The position numbers and the translations under genes were made by a program. Positions 48,855 through 57,316 of a stretch of 64,000 bases of DNA are shown here, piece by piece. The notes under the pieces are model-generated. The model was not told the DNA's origin. It did no database searches and worked only from the letters and a program-made list of their open reading frames with translations. Where the stretch lies: assembly GCA_001295865.1 (NCBI GenBank), contig LJHW01000001.1, positions 207,406 to 271,405 of the forward strand, given 5' to 3'. Positions within the stretch are counted from its first letter, which is position 1, and each line of letters starts with the position of its first letter. The DNA comes from a beta proteobacterium AAP65. GTDB lineage: Bacteria; Pseudomonadota; Gammaproteobacteria; Burkholderiales; Burkholderiaceae_C.

Positions 48855-49811
48855 TCAAAGCGCTGCCGCTGCGCTAGCGGCAGGCGATGGCGCCGCCGGA
48901 GCGGCGGGTGCCGGCTGCAGCGGCAATGGCGTGATGGGCCGGGCAAACGGCCCCGGCCCGGCCGACAGGCCCTTCGCACCGCCCTTGGTCAGCACCCACA
49001 GGATGGCCGAGCTCTCGGCATCGGGCAGGCCGCTGTAGCTGGTGGGCCGGTAGCGCATCTGGAAGTTCATCAGCACCCGCTCGGTCTGCTTGTCGAACAC
49101 CCCAGTGGGCTGGATGTTGTAGCCGTGCTGGGCCAGGCTCTTCTGGATCCACAGCATCTCCGGCGGCTGCGCCTCGAATACGGCGCGCTGCGCGGCCACC
49201 GCGGCGGCGTCGGGCCAGGGCGGGGTGATGCCCAGGTCGCTGAAGAGCTTCCAGGGGAAGGTGGGGCCCGGGTCTTCCTTGTAGCTGGGCGTGACCTCAC
49301 CGTGGCCGAGGATGTGCTCGGGCTTGATGCCGTGGCGCTGGACGATGTCTTTCACCAGCGGGATCAGCGCGTCGATCTGCGCCTGCGGGAAGGGCGCGAA
49401 CACCTTCTGACCGTTGGGCAGCTGCACATAGCCCGGGTGCACGATCTCGATGCCGATGCTGCTGCTGTTCAGCCGGTGGTTGGGCCCCCAGGCGCTGGCG
49501 CCCGAGTGCCAGGCGCGGCGGTTTTCATCGACGAGGCGGAAGATGCGCGGCTGCGGCTCGTCGCTCAGCAGGTAGTGGGCCGAGACCTGCTGCTCGGTGA
49601 GGATCTTCATCGAGGTGGGGAAGTTCGCCACCGTGTAGTGGATGACGAGGAACAGCGAGCGGCTGTCCTGCCCCTTGGCCGTGCGCGTGGCGTCGATCGG
49701 CACGCCGCCCTCGGTGGTGGTGGGCGGGCCGCTGGCGCAGCCGGCCAGCAGCGCAGCAAGAACGAGGGCCAGCGCGGGGGCGGTGGCACGGGCCAGGTGG
49801 GGCATCTTCAT
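48855..49811 (-). CDS. amiD: N-acetylmuramoyl-L-alanine amidase AmiD-type lipoprotein
   Basis: A 318-residue outer-membrane-type lipoprotein (signal ALALVLAALLAGC) with an amidase_2 zinc domain: FLVIHYTVANF (zinc His), SAHYLLSD, RRAWHSGASAW, NSSSIGIEIVHPG and HILGHGEVTPSYKEDPGP (second zinc His region). A C-terminal peptidoglycan-binding domain follows (QKSLAQHGYNIQPTGVFDKQT) and a Pro/Ala tail. It cleaves stem peptides from muropeptides. The start at 49811 (MKMPHL) is 8 nt after a CAGAAT -10-like element. It heads the series amiD, GH10-like, murQ, nagX and diverges from PBP4 by only 37 bp. Confidence 0.93.
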   Translation of the reverse strand: MKMPHLARATAPALALVLAALLAGCASGPPTTTEGGVPIDATRTAKGQDSRSLFLVIHYTVANFPTSMKILTEQQVSAHYLLSDEPQPRIFRLVDENRRAWHSGASAWGPNHRLNSSSIGIEIVHPGYVQLPNGQKVFAPFPQAQIDALIPLVKDIVQRHGIKPEHILGHGEVTPSYKEDPGPTFPWKLFSDLGITPPWPDAAAVAAQRAVFEAQPPEMLWIQKSLAQHGYNIQPTGVFDKQTERVLMNFQMRYRPTSYSGLPDAESSAILWVLTKGGAKGLSAGPGPFARPITPLPLQPAPAAPAAPSPAASAAAAL

Positions 49812-49819
49812 GGCGCTGC

Positions 49820-49842
49820 ATTCTGCCGCCGCGTCGCACAAT
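49820..49842. promoter_or_regulatory. compact divergent promoter pair for amiD and dacB
   Basis: Within the 37-bp gap, CAGAAT on the minus strand (49825-49820) ends 8 nt before the amiD ATG, and CACAAT on the plus strand (49837-49842) ends 6 nt before the dacB ATG. Neither gene has a Shine-Dalgarno. Both would be leaderless and their -35 regions would fall in or next to the opposite gene, so the two cell-wall genes probably compete for or share control. Confidence 0.45.
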
Positions 49843-49848
49843 CTCCGC

Positions 49849-51405
49849 ATGCTGCTTCGCTCACGCCCCATAACCCTGCGCGCCGTGCTGCAGGCCACGC
49901 TGCGCTGTTCGGCCCTGGCGGCCGCCAGCCTCTTCATCGCCGGCCCGGTGCAGGCGCAAGACACGCTGCCGCCGGCGGTGCAGGCCGCGATGGCGAAGAT
50001 CGGCCTGCCGGCCGACGCGCTGGCCGCCGTGGCGCTGCCGCTGGGCCACCGCGCTGCCGCGTGGGAACACCGCGGCCGCGTGCCGGTGCAGCCGGGCTCG
50101 ACGATGAAGCTCGTCACCAGCGTCGTGGCCCTCGACCTGCTGGGCCCCAACCACCGCGGCCACACCGAGCTGCGCAGCGCTGCCACGCTGAACAACGGCG
50201 TGCTGCAAGGGGATCTGGTGCTGAAGGGCGGCGCCGACCCCGAGCTCGGCCTGCCGCAGCTGTGGGCGCTGCTGGTGGACCTGCGCCAGCGCGGCGTGCA
50301 GCACCTCCAGGGCGACCTGCTGCTCGACCGCACGCTCTTCCGCCCCGCGCGTTTCGACCAGAACCTGCCGCCCTTCGACGAAGCGCCCGAGTTCCCCTAC
50401 AACGTCATCCCCGACGCGCTCTTCCTCGCCGGCAACCTGTTGCCCTTCGAGCTGCGCTCACTGCCCGATGGCAGCGTGCGTGCCGAGACCGTGCCCGCGC
50501 TGCCCGGCGTGAGCTTCACCAGCCGCATGACGCTCAACGACAAACGCTGCGCCGACTGGGACGACGGCTGGTTGCCGGCGGCGGTGACGCCCGGCACCAA
50601 CACCACGACAGGCACGCAGATCGAGCTGCGCGGCAGCTTCCCGCGTGATTGCACGCGCCGCGTGGCGCTGCAGCTGATCGACCGCAGCGAGATGGCCGGC
50701 GCGATGTTCCGCGCGCTGTGGCAGCAGCTGGGCGGCACCTGGGCCGGCCGTGTGCGCGAAGCGGCCGCACTCGCGGGCACGCAGCTGCTGGCGCGCCGCG
50801 ACGCCCGCCCCTGGGGCGAACTGCTGCGCCCGCTGAACAAGACCAGCGACAACGCGCTCACGCGCCTGCTCTACCTGCAGCTGGGCGTGCCCGCGATGGC
50901 CGCGAACCCGCAGGCCAGCACCTTCGAGCTGGCCGACCGCGCGGTGCGCGACTGGTTCAACAAACACGGCATCGACCCCACGGGCCTGGTGATGGACAAC
51001 GGCTCGGGCCTGAGCCGCAGCGAGCGCATCAGCGCCTGGCAGATGGCCCGCCTGCTGCAGGTGGCCGGCGCCGGCCCGAACGCCAGCGACCTGGTGATGA
51101 GCCTGCCCACCGTGGGTGTGGACGGCACCATGCGCAACCGCCTGAAGGCCGGCCCGGCGGCCGGCTGGGCGCGCCTGAAAACCGGCACGCTTCGCAACGT
51201 GGTGGCCGTGGCCGGCTACGTGCGCGACGAGGCCGGCCGCCCCTGGGCGCTGGCGCTGATGGTCAACCACGAACGCGCCTCGCAGGCGCGGCCGGTGCTC
51301 GACGCCTTCGTCGACCACTTCGCACGGCAAGGGCCTTACATCGCCTGGCCCGAGAGCTTCATGCAGCAGCCCGATACACCGCCCCAGCCCGGCCGCTGGC
51401 CCTGA
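49849..51405 (+). CDS. dacB: D-alanyl-D-alanine carboxypeptidase/endopeptidase, PBP4 family
   Basis: A 518-residue periplasmic penicillin-binding protein of class C (peptidase S13) that trims or cleaves peptidoglycan cross-links. The signal peptide ends near GPVQA|Q. All three active-site motifs are present: SxxK as GSTMK (Ser about 84), SxN as SDN (about 333-335) and KTG (about 444-446, KTGTLRNV). The insert domains between the first two motifs are of usual PBP4 size. It diverges from amiD across a 37-bp gap, so cell-wall hydrolase genes face each other. Confidence 0.95.
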   Translation: MLLRSRPITLRAVLQATLRCSALAAASLFIAGPVQAQDTLPPAVQAAMAKIGLPADALAAVALPLGHRAAAWEHRGRVPVQPGSTMKLVTSVVALDLLGPNHRGHTELRSAATLNNGVLQGDLVLKGGADPELGLPQLWALLVDLRQRGVQHLQGDLLLDRTLFRPARFDQNLPPFDEAPEFPYNVIPDALFLAGNLLPFELRSLPDGSVRAETVPALPGVSFTSRMTLNDKRCADWDDGWLPAAVTPGTNTTTGTQIELRGSFPRDCTRRVALQLIDRSEMAGAMFRALWQQLGGTWAGRVREAAALAGTQLLARRDARPWGELLRPLNKTSDNALTRLLYLQLGVPAMAANPQASTFELADRAVRDWFNKHGIDPTGLVMDNGSGLSRSERISAWQMARLLQVAGAGPNASDLVMSLPTVGVDGTMRNRLKAGPAAGWARLKTGTLRNVVAVAGYVRDEAGRPWALALMVNHERASQARPVLDAFVDHFARQGPYIAWPESFMQQPDTPPQPGRWP

Positions 51406-51428
51406 GAGCACCGCTGCAGCCCTGAACG

Positions 51429-51464
51429 AAAAAACCGCCGCGCCCCGTGAGGGGCAACGGCGGT
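51429..51464 (-). terminator. intrinsic terminator of the large TonB receptor gene
   Basis: ACCGCCG (51434-51440) pairs with CGGCGGT (51458-51464), and inside it GCCCC pairs with GGGGC around GTGA. AAAAAA immediately before it (51429-51434) becomes a U-run in the minus-strand RNA. It lies about 40 bp past the receptor stop at 51505, in the right orientation. Confidence 0.85.
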
Positions 51465-51504
51465 TCGGTGGCAGCCCGGGCCGCAGCCCGGGACACACCT
51501 GGCG

Positions 51505-54483
51505 TCAGAAGAACTTGTAGGTCGCGCTCAGGCTGAAGCGGCGGCCCAGGGCGCCGTTGAGGCCCGGATCCCAGTAGGTGAAGGCCGACGGGATGCCGTT
51601 GCTGCGGTTGTAGTCGTTCATCAGGTTGAAGACCGTGCCCGTGAACGACAGGTTCTTGTAGCCGCTGTAGGTCACGCCCATGTCCACCGTGCGCTCGTGG
51701 CGCACCTTGCAGCGGCCGGCCGCGCGCAGTTGCGTCTGCGCGGCGGTGGGGGTCGCCGAGTTCAGGCAGGCCGACGAGGTGCTGGTGGAGATGGGGTCGG
51801 TGTGGTTGTGGCGGATGAAGCTGTTGAAACTGCCCGCGTTCCAGCGCAGCGTGATGCTGGCGCGGGTCTTGGCGATGTCGCTGTTCGACGTGCCCACCCA
51901 GCGGTCCACCTGCGCACCGGCCAGCACCAGGCGGTCGAACCGCTTGGTGTAGGTGCCCTGCAGCTTGATGCTGAACTTGCCGAAGTCGGTGGCCGGCAGG
52001 CGCACGTTCAGGTCGTAGTCCACGCCCGCGGTCTTGGTCCACTCGAAGTTGCCGTACTGGCGCGTCAGCAGAATGATCGGGCCGCTGTTCGGGATGACGT
52101 TGCCCTGCGCATCACGCAGCCAGGTGGCTTCGTTGGTGTCGCGCGTGATCTGGGGTGCCGGCGCCGTGGGGTTGGCGTTGTAGGCGTCCATGATGTCGGC
52201 GCCGCGCTGCACGCGGATCTCGTCGTCACGGTGGAAATACCACATGTCGATGCCGAGGTCGATGTCCTTCGTGGGCTCCAGCAGCAGGCCGAAGGTGAAG
52301 GAACGCGAGGTCTCGGCCTTGACGTTCGGGTTGCCGCCCACCACGGTGGGGATCGAGCCGGGGTTGGTGGTGCCGGCCGGCACCGGGGTGAAGCCCAGCA
52401 CGTTGCAGTCGCGCGGCACGCGCAGGTTGGTGTTGGGCGAACCGATGGTGAAGTTGGTTGCCGGGTCGCAGCGCAGGCTGTCGATGATGCGGCGCTCGCC
52501 AAAGCTGTGGAAAGACAGGTTGAAGGCGGTGCCGATCTGCGAGATGGCCGGCGCGCGGAAGCCCGTGGCCGCGGTGCCGCGGAAGGCCAGCATGCCCTTC
52601 ATCGGCGTCCACTTGAAGCCCAGCTTGCCGGTGGTGGCGTTGCCGAAGTCGCTGTACTTCTCGGCGCGCAGCGCGGCCTGCACTTCCAGGCTCTGCAGCA
52701 CGGGCAGGCTCAGTTCGCCGAAGGCGGCGAAGGTGTTGCGGCTGCCCGTGGCACCGTTGGCCACCAGGCCGATGTAGTCGCCGGCGAAGTAGTTGTCGTC
52801 GGAGGTGGCGGCCAGTTCTTCGCGGCGGGCTTCGACACCCAGCGCCACGGCGGCGGTGCCGCCGCTCATCTTGAAGAGTTCGCGGCTGGCACGGAAGTCG
52901 AGCGAGGTGATGGTCGACTCGCCGTTGTTCACGGCCGTGCTCGACACGCTGGCGATGCCCTCGGGCGTGTTGGGCTTGCCGAAACGGTAGGTCTGGTTGG
53001 CGATGGCGGCGGTCAGCAGCGAGGCGCGCACGCGGCCTTCCTGCTCACGCTTGTTGTCCTGCTTGCTGTAGAGCAGCGCGGTGTCGAAGTCCCAGGCGCC
53101 GAAGCTGCCTTCCAGGCCCGTGGTCAGACGCAGCGACTTCAGCGTGTTGATGTCGCCACGCGGCAGGTCTTCGAAGCGGTAGATCAGCTGGATGGGCTGG
53201 GCCGTGGCGGTACCGCGCGTCGGGTTGTCAGGGTGGGTGGCCGGCAGCACGATGGCCGGCTGGCGCCGGAAGCTGCCGTCGAGCAACGGCCAGGTGGTGG
53301 CCGAGGTCTGCGTGGTGGTGGTGAACAGCGTCGTCGTCATCGCGTACGGCGTGCGCTGCTCGTTGGTCTTGGTCTGCGAGTACATCAGATCGGCATAGGC
53401 CGTGAGGCTGTTGCTGATCGCGAAGGTGCCGCGCACGGTGGCGTTGAAGCGGTCCTGCTCGGCGATGGTTTCGTCGGCGCTGTCCAGGTCGAAGCGGCAC
53501 ATGCCGTTGGGCAGGCTGGCCGTGGTGGCCGAGAAGCCGGCGGGCCGGTTGGGCACGCCCTGGCCGACGGTGTTCTCGGCCGGGCAACCCGGCAGCGTAC
53601 CGAGGTAGTTCACGCCCGACAGGTTGTTGTTGGCCACCGAGATGCCATTGATGGTGGTGCTGCCCGTCAGGCTGGTGGGCACGCGGTAGTAGTTGCCGTA
53701 GAAGGAGGCCGTGGAACTGGGCGTGAAACGCGCCAGCGAGCCGGTGCTCGTGAGGTAGGCGTCGTAGGCGGCCTGGTTGCCGCGGTCGACGAGGTCACGG
53801 AACATCACCGGGTCGCGCTTCGAGTAGCTCAGGCCGCCGAAGACGTTGAAACGCTGGGTGTCGATGTTGCCGAAACCGAAGGTCAGGTCGGCGGTCTTGG
53901 TGGTGCCGCGGCCACGGTCGTTGGTGGTGTAGCCCACGCTGGCTTCGGCGCCCTGGTAGTCCTTGCGCAGCACGTAGTTGATGACGCCGGCCATGGCGTC
54001 AGAGCCGTACATGGCCGAGGCGCCGTCCTTCAGCACGTCGATGCGGTCGATGGCGCCCTTCGGGATGGTGTTCACGCTGATCAGCGAACCCCGGCCGAAG
54101 TTGATGTCCACCGCGGCCACGGGGGCGGTGCGGCGGCCGTTGATCAGCACCAGCGTGGCTTGCGAGCCGAAGCCGCGCAGCGAGATGGTGGACAGGCCAC
54201 CCACGAAGCCCGAGGCGGCGGCGTCGCCGATGGAGCCGGTGTCGACCGCGCCGGTGGAGCGCAGCAGTTCTTCGATGGTGGTGTAACCCGAGCGCGTGAT
54301 CTCTTCGCGGCCGAAGCTCTGCACCACGGAAGGCGTGGCGGTGTCGGTGCGCTTGATCAGCGAACCGGTGACTTCGATGCGCTGCGGCGCGGCGGCGGCG
54401 GGCGCGGCCGTGGTCTGTGCCAGCGCGGGCGCGGCGATGGCCGTCAGGGCCGCCAGGGCGATGAGGTGGTGACGTGCTTTCAA
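51505..54483 (-). CDS. large TonB-dependent receptor
   Basis: A 992-residue outer-membrane transporter starting at TTG (GAGGGA 6 nt upstream, then the signal ending near PALA|Q). The plug has QRIEVTGSLIKRTDTATPS, TIEELLRSTGAVDTG, ISLRGFGSQATLVLINGRR and RIDVLKDGASAMYGSDAMAGVINYVLRK. The long barrel ends in the classical aromatic terminus SATYKFF. Proteins of this size and plug type are the carbohydrate/peptide-like TonB receptors of Xanthomonas and relatives rather than siderophore receptors. It diverges from an S9 peptidase gene and is near a DUF885 peptidase-like gene, suggesting peptide uptake. A terminator follows at 51429-51464. Confidence 0.92.
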   Translation of the reverse strand: MKARHHLIALAALTAIAAPALAQTTAAPAAAAPQRIEVTGSLIKRTDTATPSVVQSFGREEITRSGYTTIEELLRSTGAVDTGSIGDAAASGFVGGLSTISLRGFGSQATLVLINGRRTAPVAAVDINFGRGSLISVNTIPKGAIDRIDVLKDGASAMYGSDAMAGVINYVLRKDYQGAEASVGYTTNDRGRGTTKTADLTFGFGNIDTQRFNVFGGLSYSKRDPVMFRDLVDRGNQAAYDAYLTSTGSLARFTPSSTASFYGNYYRVPTSLTGSTTINGISVANNNLSGVNYLGTLPGCPAENTVGQGVPNRPAGFSATTASLPNGMCRFDLDSADETIAEQDRFNATVRGTFAISNSLTAYADLMYSQTKTNEQRTPYAMTTTLFTTTTQTSATTWPLLDGSFRRQPAIVLPATHPDNPTRGTATAQPIQLIYRFEDLPRGDINTLKSLRLTTGLEGSFGAWDFDTALLYSKQDNKREQEGRVRASLLTAAIANQTYRFGKPNTPEGIASVSSTAVNNGESTITSLDFRASRELFKMSGGTAAVALGVEARREELAATSDDNYFAGDYIGLVANGATGSRNTFAAFGELSLPVLQSLEVQAALRAEKYSDFGNATTGKLGFKWTPMKGMLAFRGTAATGFRAPAISQIGTAFNLSFHSFGERRIIDSLRCDPATNFTIGSPNTNLRVPRDCNVLGFTPVPAGTTNPGSIPTVVGGNPNVKAETSRSFTFGLLLEPTKDIDLGIDMWYFHRDDEIRVQRGADIMDAYNANPTAPAPQITRDTNEATWLRDAQGNVIPNSGPIILLTRQYGNFEWTKTAGVDYDLNVRLPATDFGKFSIKLQGTYTKRFDRLVLAGAQVDRWVGTSNSDIAKTRASITLRWNAGSFNSFIRHNHTDPISTSTSSACLNSATPTAAQTQLRAAGRCKVRHERTVDMGVTYSGYKNLSFTGTVFNLMNDYNRSNGIPSAFTYWDPGLNGALGRRFSLSATYKFF

Positions 54484-54829
54484 GGTGGTCCCTCGTTGTT
54501 TTGCGAAAGGCGCTGCTGGAAGCAGCAACCGTGCCATTGCTGGCGTCTTGCGGTGCGTCTGCCGGCGGCGGGTGCGCATCGGCTGTGTGTCGCCAGTGTG
54601 TCTGCCGGGTCTCCGGACCGTAAGAGATTGCATCACTCGCGCGCGGGCCGGCCGCTCCGGGCTTGCCCCGATTTGTGGCGTCCGTGCATCGCCGTGGCGC
54701 GAGAAATGCACGGCAACCCCCAGCCCAGGGGCCGGCCCCGCACCCGGCTTGGGCGCAGCGCGCGCCGGCGTGGCGCCTGCTAGATTTCGCCGCTTCGCCA
54801 CGCCGCACCGCGCCCGAAAGGCCCGACCC
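54484..54829. other. divergent intergenic region between TonB receptor and S9 peptidase
   Basis: About 346 bp with no gene. It contains an inverted repeat (54682-54713, entered separately), the 12-bp palindrome GGGGCCGGCCCC at 54728-54739, and CTAGATT near 54781 which could be a -10 element for the S9 peptidase. No riboswitch-like or Fur-like pattern was recognised. Confidence 0.4.
54682..54713. promoter_or_regulatory. 8-bp perfect inverted repeat, candidate operator
   Basis: CCGTGCAT (54682-54689) and ATGCACGG (54706-54713) are exact reverse complements, with centres 24 bp apart, in the divergent gap of the receptor and peptidase genes. The spacing would suit a dimeric repressor contacting nearby turns, or a hairpin in RNA. 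Confidence 0.4.
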
Positions 54830-57313
54830 ATGCCCCTGCCGCCCCTCCGCCGCCGCCCTTCGCGCGTGCACCCATTTGCACACCAGGCCGCCCTCAGCGC
54901 CATCGCGCTGGCCACCGCCTTGCTGCTGGCCGCGGCGCCATCGGCAGCCAACGAGCCGGCTGCCGCCGTCTACCAGCAGCCATCGGCAGAGATCCGCGCT
55001 GTTCTCGATGCGCCCGGCCTGCCGCTGCACAGCGTCTCGCCCGACCAGCGCACGCTGGCCGTGGTGCAGCTGCGCCGCCACCGCGGCGTGGCCGAACTCG
55101 CGCGGCCTGCGCTGCGCCTGGCGGGCGTGCGTTTCGACCCCGCGGCCAGCGGCCCGCAGCTGGTGGGTGTCATCGAGCGCCTGGCGCTGCGCAACATCGA
55201 GCAGCCCACGGCCCCCGAGCGTGTGGTGGCGCTGCCCCCAGGCGGCGGCTTCCACCAGATGCGCTGGTCGCCCGACGGCCGCCGCTTTTTGCTGCAACGC
55301 CGCACCGACACCGCCACCGAGCTGTGGGTGGGGGATGTCGCGCGTGGGTCGCTGAAGCCACTGAAAGGCGTGCGCTTGAACGCCGTGCTGGGCGCCGACG
55401 TCGCCTGGCTCTCGGCCGACGAGATCGCCGTGCTGGCCGTGCCCAGCAAACGCGGCGCCGCGCCGGTGTTCACCGCGCCCAGCGGCCCGGTGGTGCAGGA
55501 ATCGATGGGCCGTGTTTCGCCCGAGCGCACGCTGCAAGACCTGCTGAAGGACAGCCAGGACGAGGCCGTCTTCACGCACCACGCCACCTCGGTGCTGCGG
55601 CGGGTGCACCTGGGCACGGGCGCCACGCGCGAGATCGGCGAGCCGGGGCTGTTCAGCAGCCTGGTCGTCACCGGCAAGGGCCAGCTGCTGACCGAACGCC
55701 TGGTGCCGCCCTTCAGCTACCAGGTGAGCTGGCAAGACTTCAACACCGTGGCCGAGCTGCGCGATGCGCAAGGCCAGGTGCAGCGCGAGATCGGCCGCGT
55801 GAAGATGGCCGTGGGCGTGCCCATCGGCGGCGTCGTCACCGGCCCGCGCAACTTCTGGGCCTCGCCACTGGGCGATGGCGCCGTGTACTGGGTGGAAGCG
55901 CTGGACGGTGGCGACCCCAAGGCCAAGGTGCCGCACCGCGACCGCCTGATGCGCCTGGACGCCCCCTACCGCGGCGAGCCGCGCGAGGTGCACCGCACCG
56001 CGGGCAGGCTGGCCCAGCTGCAGTTCGTGGAGAGCGAACAAGCCAGCGCCCCGCGCGCACTGGTGACCGACTTCGACCGCGACCGCCTGTGGCTCACCGC
56101 AGCACTGGTGGCGCTGGACGGCAGCGCGCCGGCCCGCACGCTGCAAGACCGTTCGATGCGCGACCGCTACCGCGACCAGGGCGCGCCGGTGAGCCGCATG
56201 CTGGCCAACGGCCGCAGCGTGGTGCGCGTGGACGGCGGCGCGATGTGGCTCGTCGGCGCCGGCGCCAGCCCTCAGGGCGAGCGCCCCTTCCTCGATCGCA
56301 TGGACCTGGCCAGCGCCAAGACCGAGCGCCGCTTCCAATCCACCGCCACGCACTACGAGCGCCCCATGGCCGTGCTGGCCGATGGCCGTGTGCTGACCAG
56401 CCGCGAGAGCGCCACCGAGCCGCCGAACATCGTGCTGCGCAGCGGCGAGAGCCTGGCGCAGATGCAGGCGCTGACCACGCACGCCGACCCCACGCCGCAG
56501 CTGCGCAACATCCAGCGCGAGCTGGTGAAATTCAAGCGCGCCGATGGTGTGGCGCTGTCGTTCTGGCTGTACACGCCGCCCGACCAACAGCCTGGCGAGC
56601 GCCGCCCGGCCTTCGTCTGGGCCTACCCGCTGGAGTTCACCGACGCCAGCACCGCCGGCCAGGTGAGCGGATCGAGCAGCCGCTTCTCCACCTTCGGCGC
56701 CACCAGCCCGCTGATGCTGGTGCTGGACGGCTACCCGGTGCTGATGGACGCCACCATGCCGGTGGTGGGCAAGCCCGAGACGGTGAACGACAGCTTCGTC
56801 GAACAGATCACCGCCAACGCGCAGGCCATCATTGACAAGGCCGTGGAACTGGGCGTGGCCGAGCGCGAGAACATCGTCGTCGGCGGCCACAGCTACGGCG
56901 CTTTCATGACGGCCAACCTGCTGGCCCACACCGACCTCTTCAAGGCCGGCATCGCGCGCAGCGGCGCCTACAACCGCACGCTCACGCCCTTCGGCTTTCA
57001 AAGCGAGCGCCGCAGCTACTGGGAGGCGCAAGACGTCTACCTGCGCCTGAGCCCCTTCAATTACGCGAACAAGCTGAAGGAGCCGGTGCTGCTGATCCAC
57101 GGCGACAGCGACAACAACTCGGGCACCTTCCCGATGCAGTCGCAGCGCCTGTACCAGGCGCTGGCCGGCACCGGCGGCAGCGTGCGCTACGTGGTGCTGC
57201 CGTTTGAATCACACGGCTACGTGGCGCGCGAGAGCGTGGGCCACACGCTGCGCGAGATGAGCGACTGGATGAAGCGCCAGACGCGCGACCCGCGCGCTCC
57301 CGCCGCGAAGTAA
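54830..57313 (+). CDS. S9-family (prolyl oligopeptidase-like) exported peptidase
   Basis: An 827-residue serine peptidase with a Sec signal (SAIALATALLLAAAPSAA) and two parts: an N-terminal beta-propeller (about 40-570; MRWSPDGRRFLLQRR, ELWVGDV, RFLLQRRTDT) and an alpha/beta-hydrolase domain. The nucleophile is in VVGGHSYGAFMTANLL (Ser about 688), the Asp in LLIHGDSDNNSG and the His in PFESHGYVARES. The pattern resembles the glutamyl-endopeptidase/acyl-peptidase group of S9. It diverges from the large TonB receptor, fitting hydrolysis of peptides entering the periplasm. It converges on gshA with a 3-bp gap. Confidence 0.92.
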   Translation: MPLPPLRRRPSRVHPFAHQAALSAIALATALLLAAAPSAANEPAAAVYQQPSAEIRAVLDAPGLPLHSVSPDQRTLAVVQLRRHRGVAELARPALRLAGVRFDPAASGPQLVGVIERLALRNIEQPTAPERVVALPPGGGFHQMRWSPDGRRFLLQRRTDTATELWVGDVARGSLKPLKGVRLNAVLGADVAWLSADEIAVLAVPSKRGAAPVFTAPSGPVVQESMGRVSPERTLQDLLKDSQDEAVFTHHATSVLRRVHLGTGATREIGEPGLFSSLVVTGKGQLLTERLVPPFSYQVSWQDFNTVAELRDAQGQVQREIGRVKMAVGVPIGGVVTGPRNFWASPLGDGAVYWVEALDGGDPKAKVPHRDRLMRLDAPYRGEPREVHRTAGRLAQLQFVESEQASAPRALVTDFDRDRLWLTAALVALDGSAPARTLQDRSMRDRYRDQGAPVSRMLANGRSVVRVDGGAMWLVGAGASPQGERPFLDRMDLASAKTERRFQSTATHYERPMAVLADGRVLTSRESATEPPNIVLRSGESLAQMQALTTHADPTPQLRNIQRELVKFKRADGVALSFWLYTPPDQQPGERRPAFVWAYPLEFTDASTAGQVSGSSSRFSTFGATSPLMLVLDGYPVLMDATMPVVGKPETVNDSFVEQITANAQAIIDKAVELGVAERENIVVGGHSYGAFMTANLLAHTDLFKAGIARSGAYNRTLTPFGFQSERRSYWEAQDVYLRLSPFNYANKLKEPVLLIHGDSDNNSGTFPMQSQRLYQALAGTGGSVRYVVLPFESHGYVARESVGHTLREMSDWMKRQTRDPRAPAAK

Positions 57314-57316
57314 CGC

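Noticed and set aside
51697..54783. Plus-strand frame of 1028 codons opposite the large TonB receptor
   Set aside because: Antisense shadow with biased composition; the minus strand has plug and barrel motifs and a terminator in the right place.
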